This document shows, piece by piece, positions 28,136 to 36,982 of a stretch of 64,000 nucleotides of DNA. Each line of letters begins with the position of its first letter. Positions within the stretch are counted from its first letter, which is position 1. The notes under the pieces were generated by a model. It did no database searches, was not told the DNA's origin, and was given only the letters and a program-made list of their open reading frames with translations. The translations under genes were made by a program, and so were the position numbers. Source of the DNA: Arthrobacter glacialis (GTDB lineage Bacteria > Actinomycetota > Actinomycetes > Actinomycetales > Micrococcaceae); contig NZ_PPXC01000012.1 in NCBI RefSeq assembly GCF_002909445.1, positions 1 to 64,000 of the forward strand, written 5' to 3'.

Positions 28136-29536
28136 ATGACACGAGAGAACAATCCGGATCTATTGGACACCATAGCCCGTCTGACCGGCGAGAATGAGGC
28201 GCTCCGGCTAGCCCTAGGCACCAAGGTGGGTCCTTCGATGCTGCCTGCCAGGGGAAAAGGCGTGGCGCATCCCCACCAGCGCAGCTGGGGCTGGACGCTG
28301 CTGGCCACCGCGCTCATTGTCATAGGTGCCCTCCTGGCCCCGGTTGCCACAGTCGCCTCCTGGGCCAAGGTGCAGCTCACCAATACGGAATCCTTCGTTG
28401 CCACCTATGCCCCCCTGGCCAACGACCCCAGCGTCCAGGCCTATGTGGCAGACCAGGCCGTCAACGTCATCCAGCAGAATGTGGATATTCCCGCACTGAC
28501 CTCCGACGTCTTTGACGGCATCACAGCATTGGGAACCGGACCGGCCGCAACCCGGGCACTGGAGGCACTTAAGGCGCCGGCGGCCCAGGGCATTGTTTCC
28601 CTGGTGCGCTCCACCGTCGGCACGTTCGTGGAGTCCGATGCCTTTGCCCAGGTATGGCGGGAGGCGCTTCGGCTGAGCCACTCCCAACTGATTGCCACCT
28701 TGCAAAATGATCCCCAAGCGGCAATGGCTGTTGGCTCGGATGGGTCCGTGGGCATCCAGCTTGGCCCCATCATTGAGCGGGTCAAGGTGGTGCTTCTGGA
28801 ACGGGGGCTGACATTCGCGGCCCAGATCCCGGCGATTGACCGCACCATCACGGTCTCACAGAATTCCTCCCTGCCCACTCTTCAGCTCTTCTACGGCCTC
28901 GCCTTGGCGGCCGGCGCGTGGCTGCCATGGATTGCCCTGCTGTTCCTAGGCGCGGGTGTTGCCGTTGCGCGTCGCAAGTCTCTCGCGCTGGTCTGGGCGG
29001 CTGTTGCACTCGGTTTGGGTATGGTCGTCGTCGTTGCTGGCATCGCCATTGGGCGAATCGTCTTTATTGGTTCGGTCTCGCCGTCGCTGATCCCTTCCGG
29101 CATGGCACGGACGATCTTCGACGCCGTCACCACAGCGATGAGCTCCACCGGTCTGGCAGTGCTGTTGCTGGCGATCGTCGTGGCCATCACGGCTTGGGCC
29201 GCTGGTCCGTTCCCTGTTGCCAGCAGGCTACGAAGCTTTTTCCAGGCCGGGACAACTCGTCTTCGCCAAACGGCCGAACAACACGGCATTACCACCGGGC
29301 GGACAGGCCATTGGTTCTATGCCCAACGGACGTTGATCCGCGCCGCCATCGCAGTAATTGCGGCGGCAGTGGTTCTGTTCGTGCGGCCCCTCACCACCGG
29401 TCTTATCGTTTGGACGTTGGTGATCTCCGTAGTGGTCTTGGTCATCGTTGAACTTGTCCAGCGCCCTGTGGCACTGGTTCCTTGGACTGGCCAGGACGTC
29501 GATGGTCATGCGCGGGCTGTCCCGGCGGTGGATTAG
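28136..29536 (+). CDS. Hypothetical membrane protein with large extracytoplasmic domain
   Basis: Family not firmly recognised. The 466-residue product begins with a short coiled-coil-like segment (LLDTIARLTGENEALRLAL), then a TM helix (~50-72) and a ~175-residue domain without hydrophobic helices, probably outside. Four to five TM helices follow from ~250 (LQLFYGLALAAGAWLPWIALL onward) to ~445. This resembles uncharacterised actinobacterial integral membrane proteins. It follows DUF2252 by 18 bases and converges on the HerA-like gene. Confidence 0.75.
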   Translation: MTRENNPDLLDTIARLTGENEALRLALGTKVGPSMLPARGKGVAHPHQRSWGWTLLATALIVIGALLAPVATVASWAKVQLTNTESFVATYAPLANDPSVQAYVADQAVNVIQQNVDIPALTSDVFDGITALGTGPAATRALEALKAPAAQGIVSLVRSTVGTFVESDAFAQVWREALRLSHSQLIATLQNDPQAAMAVGSDGSVGIQLGPIIERVKVVLLERGLTFAAQIPAIDRTITVSQNSSLPTLQLFYGLALAAGAWLPWIALLFLGAGVAVARRKSLALVWAAVALGLGMVVVVAGIAIGRIVFIGSVSPSLIPSGMARTIFDAVTTAMSSTGLAVLLLAIVVAITAWAAGPFPVASRLRSFFQAGTTRLRQTAEQHGITTGRTGHWFYAQRTLIRAAIAVIAAAVVLFVRPLTTGLIVWTLVISVVVLVIVELVQRPVALVPWTGQDVDGHARAVPAVD

Positions 29537-29545
29537 CTCACAGGT

Positions 29546-30985
29546 TTACGGCTGCCGCATGGGGACGCCCACATCGGCACCGCCTTCGTGGGTGAGTCGG
29601 GCCCCCATGGTCACGATTGTCGGGGCCGGCACGAAGCCACCGGCGAATAGTGCTTCGCCCTGCCGGAATCCTGGCGACCTGGCGAACATCGCAGCTGGCA
29701 CGAACCCGAAGATCGTGGCCAGCTCCTCGAGATCGTGCGGGGAGGACATCTTCATGAGTGCCAGATTGTCGCACTGCGAAATGATGCTGGGGTGGACGCG
29801 GGACGGGCGCTGGGTTGAAAGTAGCAGCCACAATCCGAACTTGCGCCCCTCAGCGGCTATCTGGATGATCCGCTCCCTCACGGCAACATTCAACGGGCTG
29901 TTCTGTTCCGCCGAGCAGAGGTTGTGGGCCTCGTCAATCACAATGAGGATGGGCCTGCGCTGCTCCCGCTTTTCCCAGAGGTCATCCAGCACGGCCAGCG
30001 CCACGACGAGGGATTCGTCGGGGTAGGCGAAGCCGCCAAGATCAAGAACCGTGGCGTCGGGGCGCTCCTCAAGAACATCCGTCACGGCTTTTGCCCCGGC
30101 CGCCCAAACCTGCCACTCCGTCACCCGAAGGTTTTCAATGCGGGCCGCCAACGTCTGCGCCGCCTTGCTTTCCCGCGCGCGCAGTGTTGGCACTATCAGC
30201 TCTGGAGAGACAATTCCCACTGTTTGTTCCAGGTGAATGAGCTCGTTGTATTCAGCGTGATCCGTGAGTGGATGCAGCCGCAAGACTGCGGCTTTGGACT
30301 GCAGCGACATATCCCTGAAGCGAACGCGCAGCGAATCCGGGCCATTTGGCCCTGGCCGCAGGATCTGAATGTCACGGTCAGCAATGACGCTGGCTGCGCC
30401 AGCCTGCCCGCCGTGGGAGTTCGGCTCGCTGAGTCTCACGAAGTCGGCATTCGGATCAAGAATCACCATGGGCAGGGCGGAATGGATCAGAATCTGTTCC
30501 AGCACAACACCGAGGGCATAGGTTTTTCCTGACCCGCTCTGCCCACACCAAAAAGTGTGCCGGTTGAAGCGGTTCGGGAGCAGTCTGGCCGGGATGTCCC
30601 CCCCGCTGACGTATGAGCCTATGACTAACGGGGCCGCCGTGTTGCCATAGAGGAGCTCGATCATGTTCGCCTCAGCATTCCCCATCTCAGCCAGGGCAAA
30701 GGGCATGGTCTTGCGAGCCTCCAGCGTCCCGCTTTCTGAGATGGCGCCGAGAATTCTCCCCCCGCCACTGAGTGTGCCCCCGATTGAAAATTCAATATTT
30801 TCGACCTGGCCGAGCTGGATCCTCTCCGAATCGCTACCCAAGGTGACGAAGGTGCCGGGTTCCACTGCTGATTCGATCGGGGCGGTAAATTGAAAACGCC
30901 GCCCGTCAAGCGAAACTGCTTTGGAGCGGTCAAGTGTCGGTGAGTCTCCAACGGCCATGGTTTGGTCTTCCATCCTTGTATCCAT
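29546..30985 (-). CDS. HerA-like ATPase (DUF87/DUF853 type)
   Basis: A 479-residue P-loop ATPase of the HerA/FtsK superfamily. An N-terminal β-barrel-like HAS region (~residues 25-130) precedes Walker A GQSGSGKT (148-155) and Walker B ILIVIDEAHN (~350). A sensor segment WLLLSTQRPSRVHPSIISQCDNLALMKM carries the arginine-finger region. Such ATPases form hexamers that pump DNA. No NurA, Sir2, DUF4297 or other nuclease partner is adjacent. The start could be 30985, or the ATG at 30958 with GGAAG upstream. Confidence 0.82.
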   Translation of the reverse strand: MDTRMEDQTMAVGDSPTLDRSKAVSLDGRRFQFTAPIESAVEPGTFVTLGSDSERIQLGQVENIEFSIGGTLSGGGRILGAISESGTLEARKTMPFALAEMGNAEANMIELLYGNTAAPLVIGSYVSGGDIPARLLPNRFNRHTFWCGQSGSGKTYALGVVLEQILIHSALPMVILDPNADFVRLSEPNSHGGQAGAASVIADRDIQILRPGPNGPDSLRVRFRDMSLQSKAAVLRLHPLTDHAEYNELIHLEQTVGIVSPELIVPTLRARESKAAQTLAARIENLRVTEWQVWAAGAKAVTDVLEERPDATVLDLGGFAYPDESLVVALAVLDDLWEKREQRRPILIVIDEAHNLCSAEQNSPLNVAVRERIIQIAAEGRKFGLWLLLSTQRPSRVHPSIISQCDNLALMKMSSPHDLEELATIFGFVPAAMFARSPGFRQGEALFAGGFVPAPTIVTMGARLTHEGGADVGVPMRQP

Positions 30986-31226
30986 CCGGTGTCTGCGTCC
31001 TGAACGTCAGAATAGCCGTACAAGTCCGTCTTGACTAGGCGTCCTTCTGCGTTGCAAGCACTTCGATGGGTGTGTGGTTCCGCTGCTGTTTGCCCTTCAC
31101 TGTCGACGACGGCGAACGCCTTCCCGATGCCTCTAAGCGAGAACCGGGCCCATTTGTGATGCCGCAGCTTCACCCGCCGCGGATGAGGCGGCACTCCTGG
31201 GGGCGGGCATACCGTTGATGACGTCG

Positions 31227-31247
31227 TGACCGGGGTTTTCCCGGTCA
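31227..31247. other. Short perfect hairpin upstream of DUF1622 gene
   Basis: TGACCGGG (31227-31234) and CCCGGTCA (31240-31247) form an 8-bp stem with a GTTTT loop, 28 bases before the next ATG. No T-run follows. It could be an operator or an mRNA structure. The rest of the 290-base divergent gap shows no gene. Confidence 0.4.
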
Positions 31248-31275
31248 AGGTGCGATCCCGGAAGGCGGCAGCGTA

Positions 31276-31638
31276 ATGGAAATCGGTGGGGTGATCGAGA
31301 CCGTCGGTGAGGTTGTGGATGCAATCGGAGTGCTCGCGATCATCGTTGGAGTGGCGTACGCCATCGTGGACGCGGGAATCCGAGGCATGCGCAAGCAGCA
31401 CCCGATCTACTCCAGATTTCGGCGTGTACTGGGGCGGGCAATCTTGCTGGGCCTGGAACTACTGGTCGCGGCAGACATCATCAAGACTGTCGCGGTGACG
31501 CCGACGCTCGAGTCTGTCACGGTGCTTGGTGTCATAGTACTTATCCGGACCTTCCTCAGTTGGACCCTCGAACTGGAAATGTCCGGCAGGTGGCCCTGGC
31601 AAAAGCCCGCCGAGGCCCCCGTGGCGTCAGGTCAATGA
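31276..31638 (+). CDS. DUF1622 membrane protein
   Basis: A 120-residue protein with three hydrophobic helices (VVDAIGVLAIIVGVAYAIVDA; GRAILLGLELLVAADIIKTV; VTVLGVIVLIRTFLSWTLELEM) and a polar tail. The LGLELLVAADIIKT...RTFLSWTLELE pattern is the DUF1622 signature. Function unknown. GGAAGG precedes the ATG by about ten bases. Its neighbours are the HerA-like gene (divergent) and the broken SHOCT gene (convergent). Confidence 0.85.
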   Translation: MEIGGVIETVGEVVDAIGVLAIIVGVAYAIVDAGIRGMRKQHPIYSRFRRVLGRAILLGLELLVAADIIKTVAVTPTLESVTVLGVIVLIRTFLSWTLELEMSGRWPWQKPAEAPVASGQ

Positions 31639-31771
31639 GAGGACAACGGTCAGCAGCATGAACAGTCATGCATCAACACCCCCGTCCAAACCATGGGTAT
31701 GGACTGGCTGGGTCTCATCCTCAGCGCACGCGCAACCCGGTGCTGACAGTCGCCAGCACCGGGGTCGGCAA

Positions 31772-32294
31772 CTATCCGAGCAACGTCGCTTTGGCTGCGG
31801 TGAATTCATCGGCTGAGGGAATTCTCTGCTGGTGCATGGCCGCGAGTTGAGCGGCAGCATCCATTGGCAACTGCTGTTGTTCGCAGGCCTGCGCTTCGGC
31901 GGCTTGTTGCGCTTTTGCCGCTTGGCGGGACTGGATTCTTCCGGAGACCGCGGTAGCGGTTCCGGAAAATGACAGCCGTGGTTGCGGCCGCGCGAAGGAG
32001 CCCTCCGCAACCGATGCGTCGACCGAGCTCGACCACCTCAAGTCCCGCCAGACCGTATGCGTCGGCAATTTCCTCGCGTTCCAGAACCCGTAGGTCACCG
32101 TCCCGGGAGCGCGACACGAACAGCAGGTCAAGCAGCCGCACGCTGCCGGCCTGGACGAGATCCAGAATCGCGTCGACAACCTCGGTGCCGGGGCGTTCAC
32201 CAGCGAAGCCGATGAGGTAGACCTCGACCGAGCCATATTTGAAGTTGGCATCACCCGTTGCAGACGTGCCTCCAGCGCCATCCGCATTGTTCAT
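31772..32294 (-). pseudogene. Frameshifted DUF6325-like/SHOCT protein gene
   Basis: Two overlapping frames carry the two halves of one protein. From the ATG at 32294 (strong GGAGGAAG site) the first frame reads a DUF6325-like start (YGSVEVYLIGFAGERPG...VRLLDLLFV), then GLLRAAATTAVI. After an A4 run at 31966-31969 the homologous continuation (SGTATAVSGRIQSRQAAK...) is in the next frame. It ends with an intact SHOCT module (LAAMHQQRIPSADEFTAAKATLLG) at the stop 31772. One base too many in the run explains the break. The stretch between the two domains also looks shorter than usual. A sequencing error at the run is possible. Confidence 0.75.
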
Positions 32295-32556
32295 TTGTTC
32301 TTCCTCCCAGCGTGTGAAACCAAGCGAGTCCGCTCCCACGTAACGACAGACCGGCGGCAGAGCTGAGGAGGATCCCTTTGGGCACGGTACTGGGCGCCAC
32401 GTCCACCGCTATGGGGAGAAGGGGACCGAGAGCTGCCCTCAGTTCGACGCACGCCCGCGTTTGAGGGAATTCGAAGGACTGCTGAGCAGGCACCTCACCT
32501 TACGGTTCTCATCCGCACCGGATGACGACCAGGAAGAACCACCTCGGTAGTTTTAG

Positions 32557-34032
32557 GTGATGGATTCCACGCTCACGGCAAATCTGATTTGGGCTGCAGC
32601 CTTCCTTGCCGACCTGGCGATCAAGGTGGTCGCCCTGATCGCAATTCCGCGGCGGCGAAAACCAACTGCAGCGATGGCTTGGCTGTTGGCGATCTTCCTG
32701 ATTCCCTTCGTGGGGATACTGTTCTTTCTCTTGCTCGGAAGCTTCCGGCTGCCACGGGCGCGGAGGGACGAACAAGCCCGCATCGATGATCTGATCGCAG
32801 CGCGCGTCGCGGATGCCGGTATCGATACGGGGGCGGATGCCGCCGACTGGCCGCGCTGGTTCCGGCGGGTGGTGACGCAAAATACTGCGCTCACCGCCCT
32901 GCCCGCAGTCACCGGAAACGATGCCCGGCTGATTGCCGACTACGACGCCTCGATAGCAGAGATGGCATCCGCGATCGAGCGCGCGACACGATTCGTCCAT
33001 GTCGAGTTCTATATTGTTTCCTTGGATGCCACAACGGCCCCGTTCTTTGCCGCGATGGAACGTGCTGTGAAGCGCGGCGTCGTCGTGCGGCTGCTCGCTG
33101 ACCACGTCGCCTCGAAACGCGTCGCGAACGCGACCGAGACGTTCGCGGAACTGGACCGCATCGGAGTCGTGTGGGCCTGGATGCTGCCGGTCATGCCGAT
33201 GAAGGGCAAATACCAGCGACCGGATCTTCGCAATCATCGCAAGCTCGTCGTCGTCGACGGTCTGGTGGCTTTCATGGGGTCTCAAAACCTCATCGACCGC
33301 ACCTATAACGCGCCAAAGAACATTGCGCGCGGCCTGAAATGGCAAGAGCTGGTGGTGCGGCTGTCTGGGCCCGTCGTGGCATCCGTGAACACGGTGTTCC
33401 TCTCCGACTGGCTGATCGAGACCACCAATCTTGTGGACGAAGAGCACGTCCCCGCTGCCGCCGTGCCTGTGACCTCCGGTCAACTCGTCTGCCAAGTTGT
33501 GCCGAGCGGTCCTGGATACGACATGGAGAACAATCTGCGCATGTTTTTGTCCCTGATCTACGGCGCCACTGAGCGGGTTATTCTGACGAGCCCATACTTC
33601 GTACCCGACGAGGCCATGGTCTACGCGATCACCACCGCCTGCCAGCGCGGATTGGAGGTTCAGTTGTTTGTGTCCGAAATCGGAGACCAGGGCCTCGTCT
33701 ATCACGCGCAGCGTTCGTACTACGGCGTGCTGCTGGAAGCCGGGGTCAGAATCTTCCTCTATCCGGAGCCATACATCCTGCATTCCAAGCACTTTTCGAT
33801 CGACGACGACATCGCGGTCATTGGATCGAGCAACATGGACATCCGCTCCTTCAGTCTCAACGCAGAGGTGTCGCTCCTCGTTCGAGGACGTTCCTTTGTC
33901 ACGGCGATGCGTGACGTGGAGCAGGAGTATCGGCAGGCGGGACGCGAACTCACCCTCGAGGAATGGCGGCAGGAGCCCCGCAAGGCCACTTTCCTGGACG
34001 GTCTCGCGCGGTTGACCTCAGCCTTGAACTGA
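32557..34032 (+). CDS. cls: Cardiolipin synthase
   Basis: A 491-residue phospholipase-D-superfamily enzyme that makes cardiolipin at the membrane. Two N-terminal TM helices (PLDc_N module, ~8-60) precede two complete HKD motifs, with histidines at residues 227 (NHRKLVVVDG...GSQN) and 409 (HSKHFSIDDD...GSSNMD). Both halves are full length. The frame starts at a GTG (32557) directly followed by an ATG, and either may be used. The 262 bases before it, after the broken SHOCT gene, show no gene. Confidence 0.93.
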   Translation: MMDSTLTANLIWAAAFLADLAIKVVALIAIPRRRKPTAAMAWLLAIFLIPFVGILFFLLLGSFRLPRARRDEQARIDDLIAARVADAGIDTGADAADWPRWFRRVVTQNTALTALPAVTGNDARLIADYDASIAEMASAIERATRFVHVEFYIVSLDATTAPFFAAMERAVKRGVVVRLLADHVASKRVANATETFAELDRIGVVWAWMLPVMPMKGKYQRPDLRNHRKLVVVDGLVAFMGSQNLIDRTYNAPKNIARGLKWQELVVRLSGPVVASVNTVFLSDWLIETTNLVDEEHVPAAAVPVTSGQLVCQVVPSGPGYDMENNLRMFLSLIYGATERVILTSPYFVPDEAMVYAITTACQRGLEVQLFVSEIGDQGLVYHAQRSYYGVLLEAGVRIFLYPEPYILHSKHFSIDDDIAVIGSSNMDIRSFSLNAEVSLLVRGRSFVTAMRDVEQEYRQAGRELTLEEWRQEPRKATFLDGLARLTSALN

Positions 34033-34086
34033 ACGGTCCGTCACGGAACAGCTCCGGCGCGTTGCGCCAGAGCACTCCCCCGCAGC

Positions 34087-34129
34087 GGGTCTTTGGACTC
34101 TATTGGCGCTGCCCCCGCCAGCCTAGGCT
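34087..34129 (+). promoter_or_regulatory. DevR-box-like dyad and -10 of the first PPOX gene
   Basis: A GGGTCTTTGGACTC dyad (34087-34100) matches GGGNCNNNNGNCCC at seven of eight fixed positions. A TAGGCT -10 (34124-34129) ends six bases before the ATG, so the mRNA is probably leaderless. That centres the dyad about 43 bases upstream of the start point, a normal activator position. The paralogous gene at 39594 has the same layout. Confidence 0.5.
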
Positions 34130-34135
34130 CAGACC

Positions 34136-34606
34136 ATGACGAACAAACCAGCCAATGCCCCCGCCGAGGAACTAGATGCCCATGAATGCTGGGCATTTCT
34201 TCGGGGCGTTTCCGTGGGGCGACTGGCGGTCTGGGACACTGACCATCCCGACATCTTCCCCATAAACTATGCGGTGGACCACGGCTCACTGGTGTTTCGC
34301 ACGGGTCTTGGGACCAAGCTCGACGCGGCCCTCGGTGAAACGCCCGTTGCCTTTGAGGCCGACGGCGTCGATCCGGTCAGCGCCGTCGCCTGGAGCGTTG
34401 TGGCCAAGGGCAGTGCAAGGCGCCTCGACTCAACGGAAGATGTCCTGGCCAGTTTTTCGATCATGCTCTTCCCCTGGCAATCCGGACACAAGGACACGTT
34501 CATCCGCATTGAGCCAACATCGATCACGGGCCGAAAATTCGTGGTGGCCGATCCCGCGCAGTGGTGGACAGCCCAAGCCACAGCAACCCGTACCAGCCCG
34601 GAATGA
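34136..34606 (+). CDS. Pyridoxamine 5'-phosphate oxidase-fold flavin protein
   Basis: A 156-residue PPOX-like split-β-barrel protein. Family features are HECWAFLRGVSVGRLAVWDTDHPDIFPINYAVDHGSLVFRTGLGTKL, where the FPINYAV and LVFRT-x-GTKL segments line the flavin site, and the C-terminal RIEPTSITGRKF. Close relatives in mycobacteria belong to the DosR regulon. It binds FMN, F420 or heme-type ligands depending on the subgroup; the cofactor is not decidable here. A paralog is at 39594-40076. No ribosome site is present, in line with a leaderless transcript. Confidence 0.85.
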   Translation: MTNKPANAPAEELDAHECWAFLRGVSVGRLAVWDTDHPDIFPINYAVDHGSLVFRTGLGTKLDAALGETPVAFEADGVDPVSAVAWSVVAKGSARRLDSTEDVLASFSIMLFPWQSGHKDTFIRIEPTSITGRKFVVADPAQWWTAQATATRTSPE

Positions 34607-34654
34607 CTGTTCTGTACCTCAAACTCGAAGTTCTCCTCCGAAAAGCAACAAAGC

Positions 34655-34956
34655 ACCATTGTCGGTAGCGGAAACATGGCGCGATCCATCGCCGTTCGCA
34701 TGCTTGAGGCTAGGCACTCCGTACAGATATTGGGACGTAACGGGGAAAGACCCGCGAGCTCGTAGAGATCCTCGGAGCCGGAGCCCAAGGCGGCGGGGAA
34801 GGTGCCGTCATTGAAGGCGGCATCGTTGTTCTTGCGGTCCCCTTTGACAGCCTCACTACCCCTGAGGGAAGCTCTGCAGCGGAAGAAATCGCCCGTCACG
34901 TCAGCCCCGCACACAAGAACTTCAACTGGGACACCTCCTTGAACCTCCTCCCCTAA
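34655..34956 (+). pseudogene. Decayed NADPH:F420 reductase-like gene
   Basis: The first frame shows an NAD(P)-binding start TIVGSGNMARSIAVRMLEA...VQILGRN, then shifts at about 34740 into a frame reading TRELVEILGAGAQGG...GIVVLAVPFDSL. It jumps directly to TPEGSSAAEEIARHVSPAHK and stops at 34954-34956. These blocks occur in order in F420-dependent NADP oxidoreductase-type proteins, but the middle and the C-terminal half are missing. At least one frameshift and two deletions are needed, so decay rather than sequencing error is likely. Confidence 0.65.
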
Positions 34957-35001
34957 ACAGTCCATGAACCCAGCGCCCAACACGTGAACCGGAAAGTGAC
35001 A

Positions 35002-36894
35002 ATGACCTTCATTCGTACCCACCTCATGATCACTGCCACCCTTGCGGTGGGGTGCTTGGTGCTTATTTTGCTGGGCGTGGGTCAAGGCGGTGCTGCACAA
35101 CTGCTGGCAAGTGTGTTTGCAGGCTGCGCCGCGATTTCACGTGGCGCAGCCATGATCCGTGACATGGTGCATGGCCGTTGGGGTGTTGACCTGCTGGCCG
35201 TGACTGCAATCGTTAGCACCATTGTGGTCGGAGAGTACATCGCGTCGCTCATCGTCGTGCTGATGCTTTCCGGGGGAACAGCCTTGGAGAAGTACGCGTC
35301 CGGCAGAGCTCAAGCGGAACTGACCGCACTGCTGAACCGCGCCCCTCAATCGGCGCATCGCGAAGGCAGGGGCGGGGTCTTGGCGGATATTGCCGTCAGG
35401 GAGGTGGCGGTGGGGGACATTTTGCTGATCCGGCCCGCCGAAGTGGTTCCCGTCGATGGTCGCCTGTTGTCAACGGCGGCGTCCTTTGATGAATCGGCCA
35501 TTACCGGCGAAAGCCTGCCGGTAGAACTGGGTCAGGGCGATGGCATCCTCAGCGGTTCCCTCAACGGGCCGGTGGCTGTCCAGATGGAAGCCACCGCAAC
35601 GGCTGACGATTCTCAATACAGCCGGATTGTGGCGCTGGTGCAGGGTGCAGCCAGCAGCCGGGCGCCAGTGGTCCGCCTGGCAGACCGGTATGCCGTGCCG
35701 TTTACGCTGCTGTCCTTGGTGATAGCAGGTGTTGCCTGGCTGCTCAGCGGAGACGCGCTTCGATTCGCAGAGGTGCTGGTGGTTGCCACGCCTTGCCCGC
35801 TGCTCATTGCGGCCCCGGTAGCCTTTTTGGGTGGCATGAGCAGGTCTGCGCGGAATGGAATCATTGTTAAAAGTGGTGGCACTCTTGAGCAGCTTGCCAA
35901 GGTGGCCACTGTTGTCTTCGACAAGACCGGAACCCTCACGCAGGGCCGGCCCACCCTGGAGGAAGTAAGGGTCGCCGCCAATAGCCGCGGTTTTCCCAAC
36001 GCCGATGAGCTGCTTGTTCTGGCCGCATCTGCCGAACAGTACTCTTCCCATGTCCTTGCCTCATCGGTAGTCAATGCGGCACTAAATCGCGGACTGTCAC
36101 TCACCCACGCCAAGGAGGCTGTTGAACATGCAACCGACGGAGTTTCTGCCCTTGTAGGGGACCACTGGGTTGTGGTGGGCAAACGTTCCTTCGTCTCCCA
36201 GAACACCGGCTTGGTCCCGGAGCCGGAACTCACCGGCGGCCAGCTCGCGGTCTATGTGGGAGCCGATTCTCGCTACCTGGGTGCGCTGATCATGAGTGAT
36301 CCACTGCGGGAGAACGCCGTAGAAACACTTGCCAGCCTCCGCGACTTGGGCGTTGCCCACACTTTGATGGTCACAGGCGATGCCCTATCGACGGCGGAGC
36401 ACATCGCCGGCCAAGCGGGAATCTCGCAGGTCCGTGCCGGCTGCCGTCCAGCAGATAAAGTCACAATAGTGCGGGGTGTTCTCCAACGGCCTGTCATGAT
36501 GGTTGGCGACGGCATCAACGACGCCCCCGTGTTGGCTGCTGCCGACGTCGGTGTGGCCATGGGTGCCAAAGGGTCCACCGCTGCCAGTGAATCCGCCCAT
36601 GTGGTGATCATGGTGGACGACCTCTCGAAGGTGGCCAGCGCCGTCCGCATTGGCAAGGATACGGTCCGGATTGCCGTCCAGAGCATTTGGATCGGAATAC
36701 TGCTGAGTCTTGGCTTAATGCTGTTCGCCGCTGCCGGGCTGATCCCCGCCGTTGCCGGCGCCCTGAGCCAGGAACTGGTGGATCTGGCCACCATCTTCAA
36801 CGCACTGCGAGCACTCAAATGGGGTGAGCGCTCGTCCGCCCGCGCGAGCGCCCGGGTGCATTACAGTCCCCCACACCAACTGGTTCAGAAATGA
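35002..36894 (+). CDS. P1B-type heavy-metal-transporting ATPase
   Basis: A ~630-residue metal-pumping P-type ATPase. The phosphorylation motif DKTGTLT lies near residue 307, the actuator loop GESLPVE near 170 and the hinge GDGINDAPVL near 500. The metal motif in the membrane is T263-P264-C265 (ATPCPLL) where copper pumps have CPC. No N-terminal HMA or histidine-rich metal domain is present. TPC pumps belong to less-studied P1B subgroups, so the metal is not predicted. The frame opens with a GTG at 34984; I prefer the ATG at 35002, preceded by GGAAAG. Confidence 0.88.
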   Translation: MTFIRTHLMITATLAVGCLVLILLGVGQGGAAQLLASVFAGCAAISRGAAMIRDMVHGRWGVDLLAVTAIVSTIVVGEYIASLIVVLMLSGGTALEKYASGRAQAELTALLNRAPQSAHREGRGGVLADIAVREVAVGDILLIRPAEVVPVDGRLLSTAASFDESAITGESLPVELGQGDGILSGSLNGPVAVQMEATATADDSQYSRIVALVQGAASSRAPVVRLADRYAVPFTLLSLVIAGVAWLLSGDALRFAEVLVVATPCPLLIAAPVAFLGGMSRSARNGIIVKSGGTLEQLAKVATVVFDKTGTLTQGRPTLEEVRVAANSRGFPNADELLVLAASAEQYSSHVLASSVVNAALNRGLSLTHAKEAVEHATDGVSALVGDHWVVVGKRSFVSQNTGLVPEPELTGGQLAVYVGADSRYLGALIMSDPLRENAVETLASLRDLGVAHTLMVTGDALSTAEHIAGQAGISQVRAGCRPADKVTIVRGVLQRPVMMVGDGINDAPVLAAADVGVAMGAKGSTAASESAHVVIMVDDLSKVASAVRIGKDTVRIAVQSIWIGILLSLGLMLFAAAGLIPAVAGALSQELVDLATIFNALRALKWGERSSARASARVHYSPPHQLVQK

Positions 36895-36908
36895 CGCGGG
36901 CTTCCCGG

Positions 36909-36922
36909 AGGACTTTGTGCCC
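36909..36922 (+). promoter_or_regulatory. DevR-box-like site upstream of the response regulator
   Basis: AGGACTTTGTGCCC matches six of eight fixed positions of GGGNCNNNNGNCCC and shares GGACTTTGT with the site at 39544. A possible -10 (TAAGAC, 36941-36946) would place it about 38 bases upstream of transcription start, consistent with autoregulation. Confidence 0.35.
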
Positions 36923-36982
36923 TTGTTGGCCAATGGTAGGTAAGACAGACTGGCAGGACAGCTACGGAGGGAAACGACGACG

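Noticed and set aside
29546-30985. HerA-like gene as part of a complete anti-phage system
   Set aside because: No nuclease, Sir2, TIR or other effector gene is adjacent on either side.
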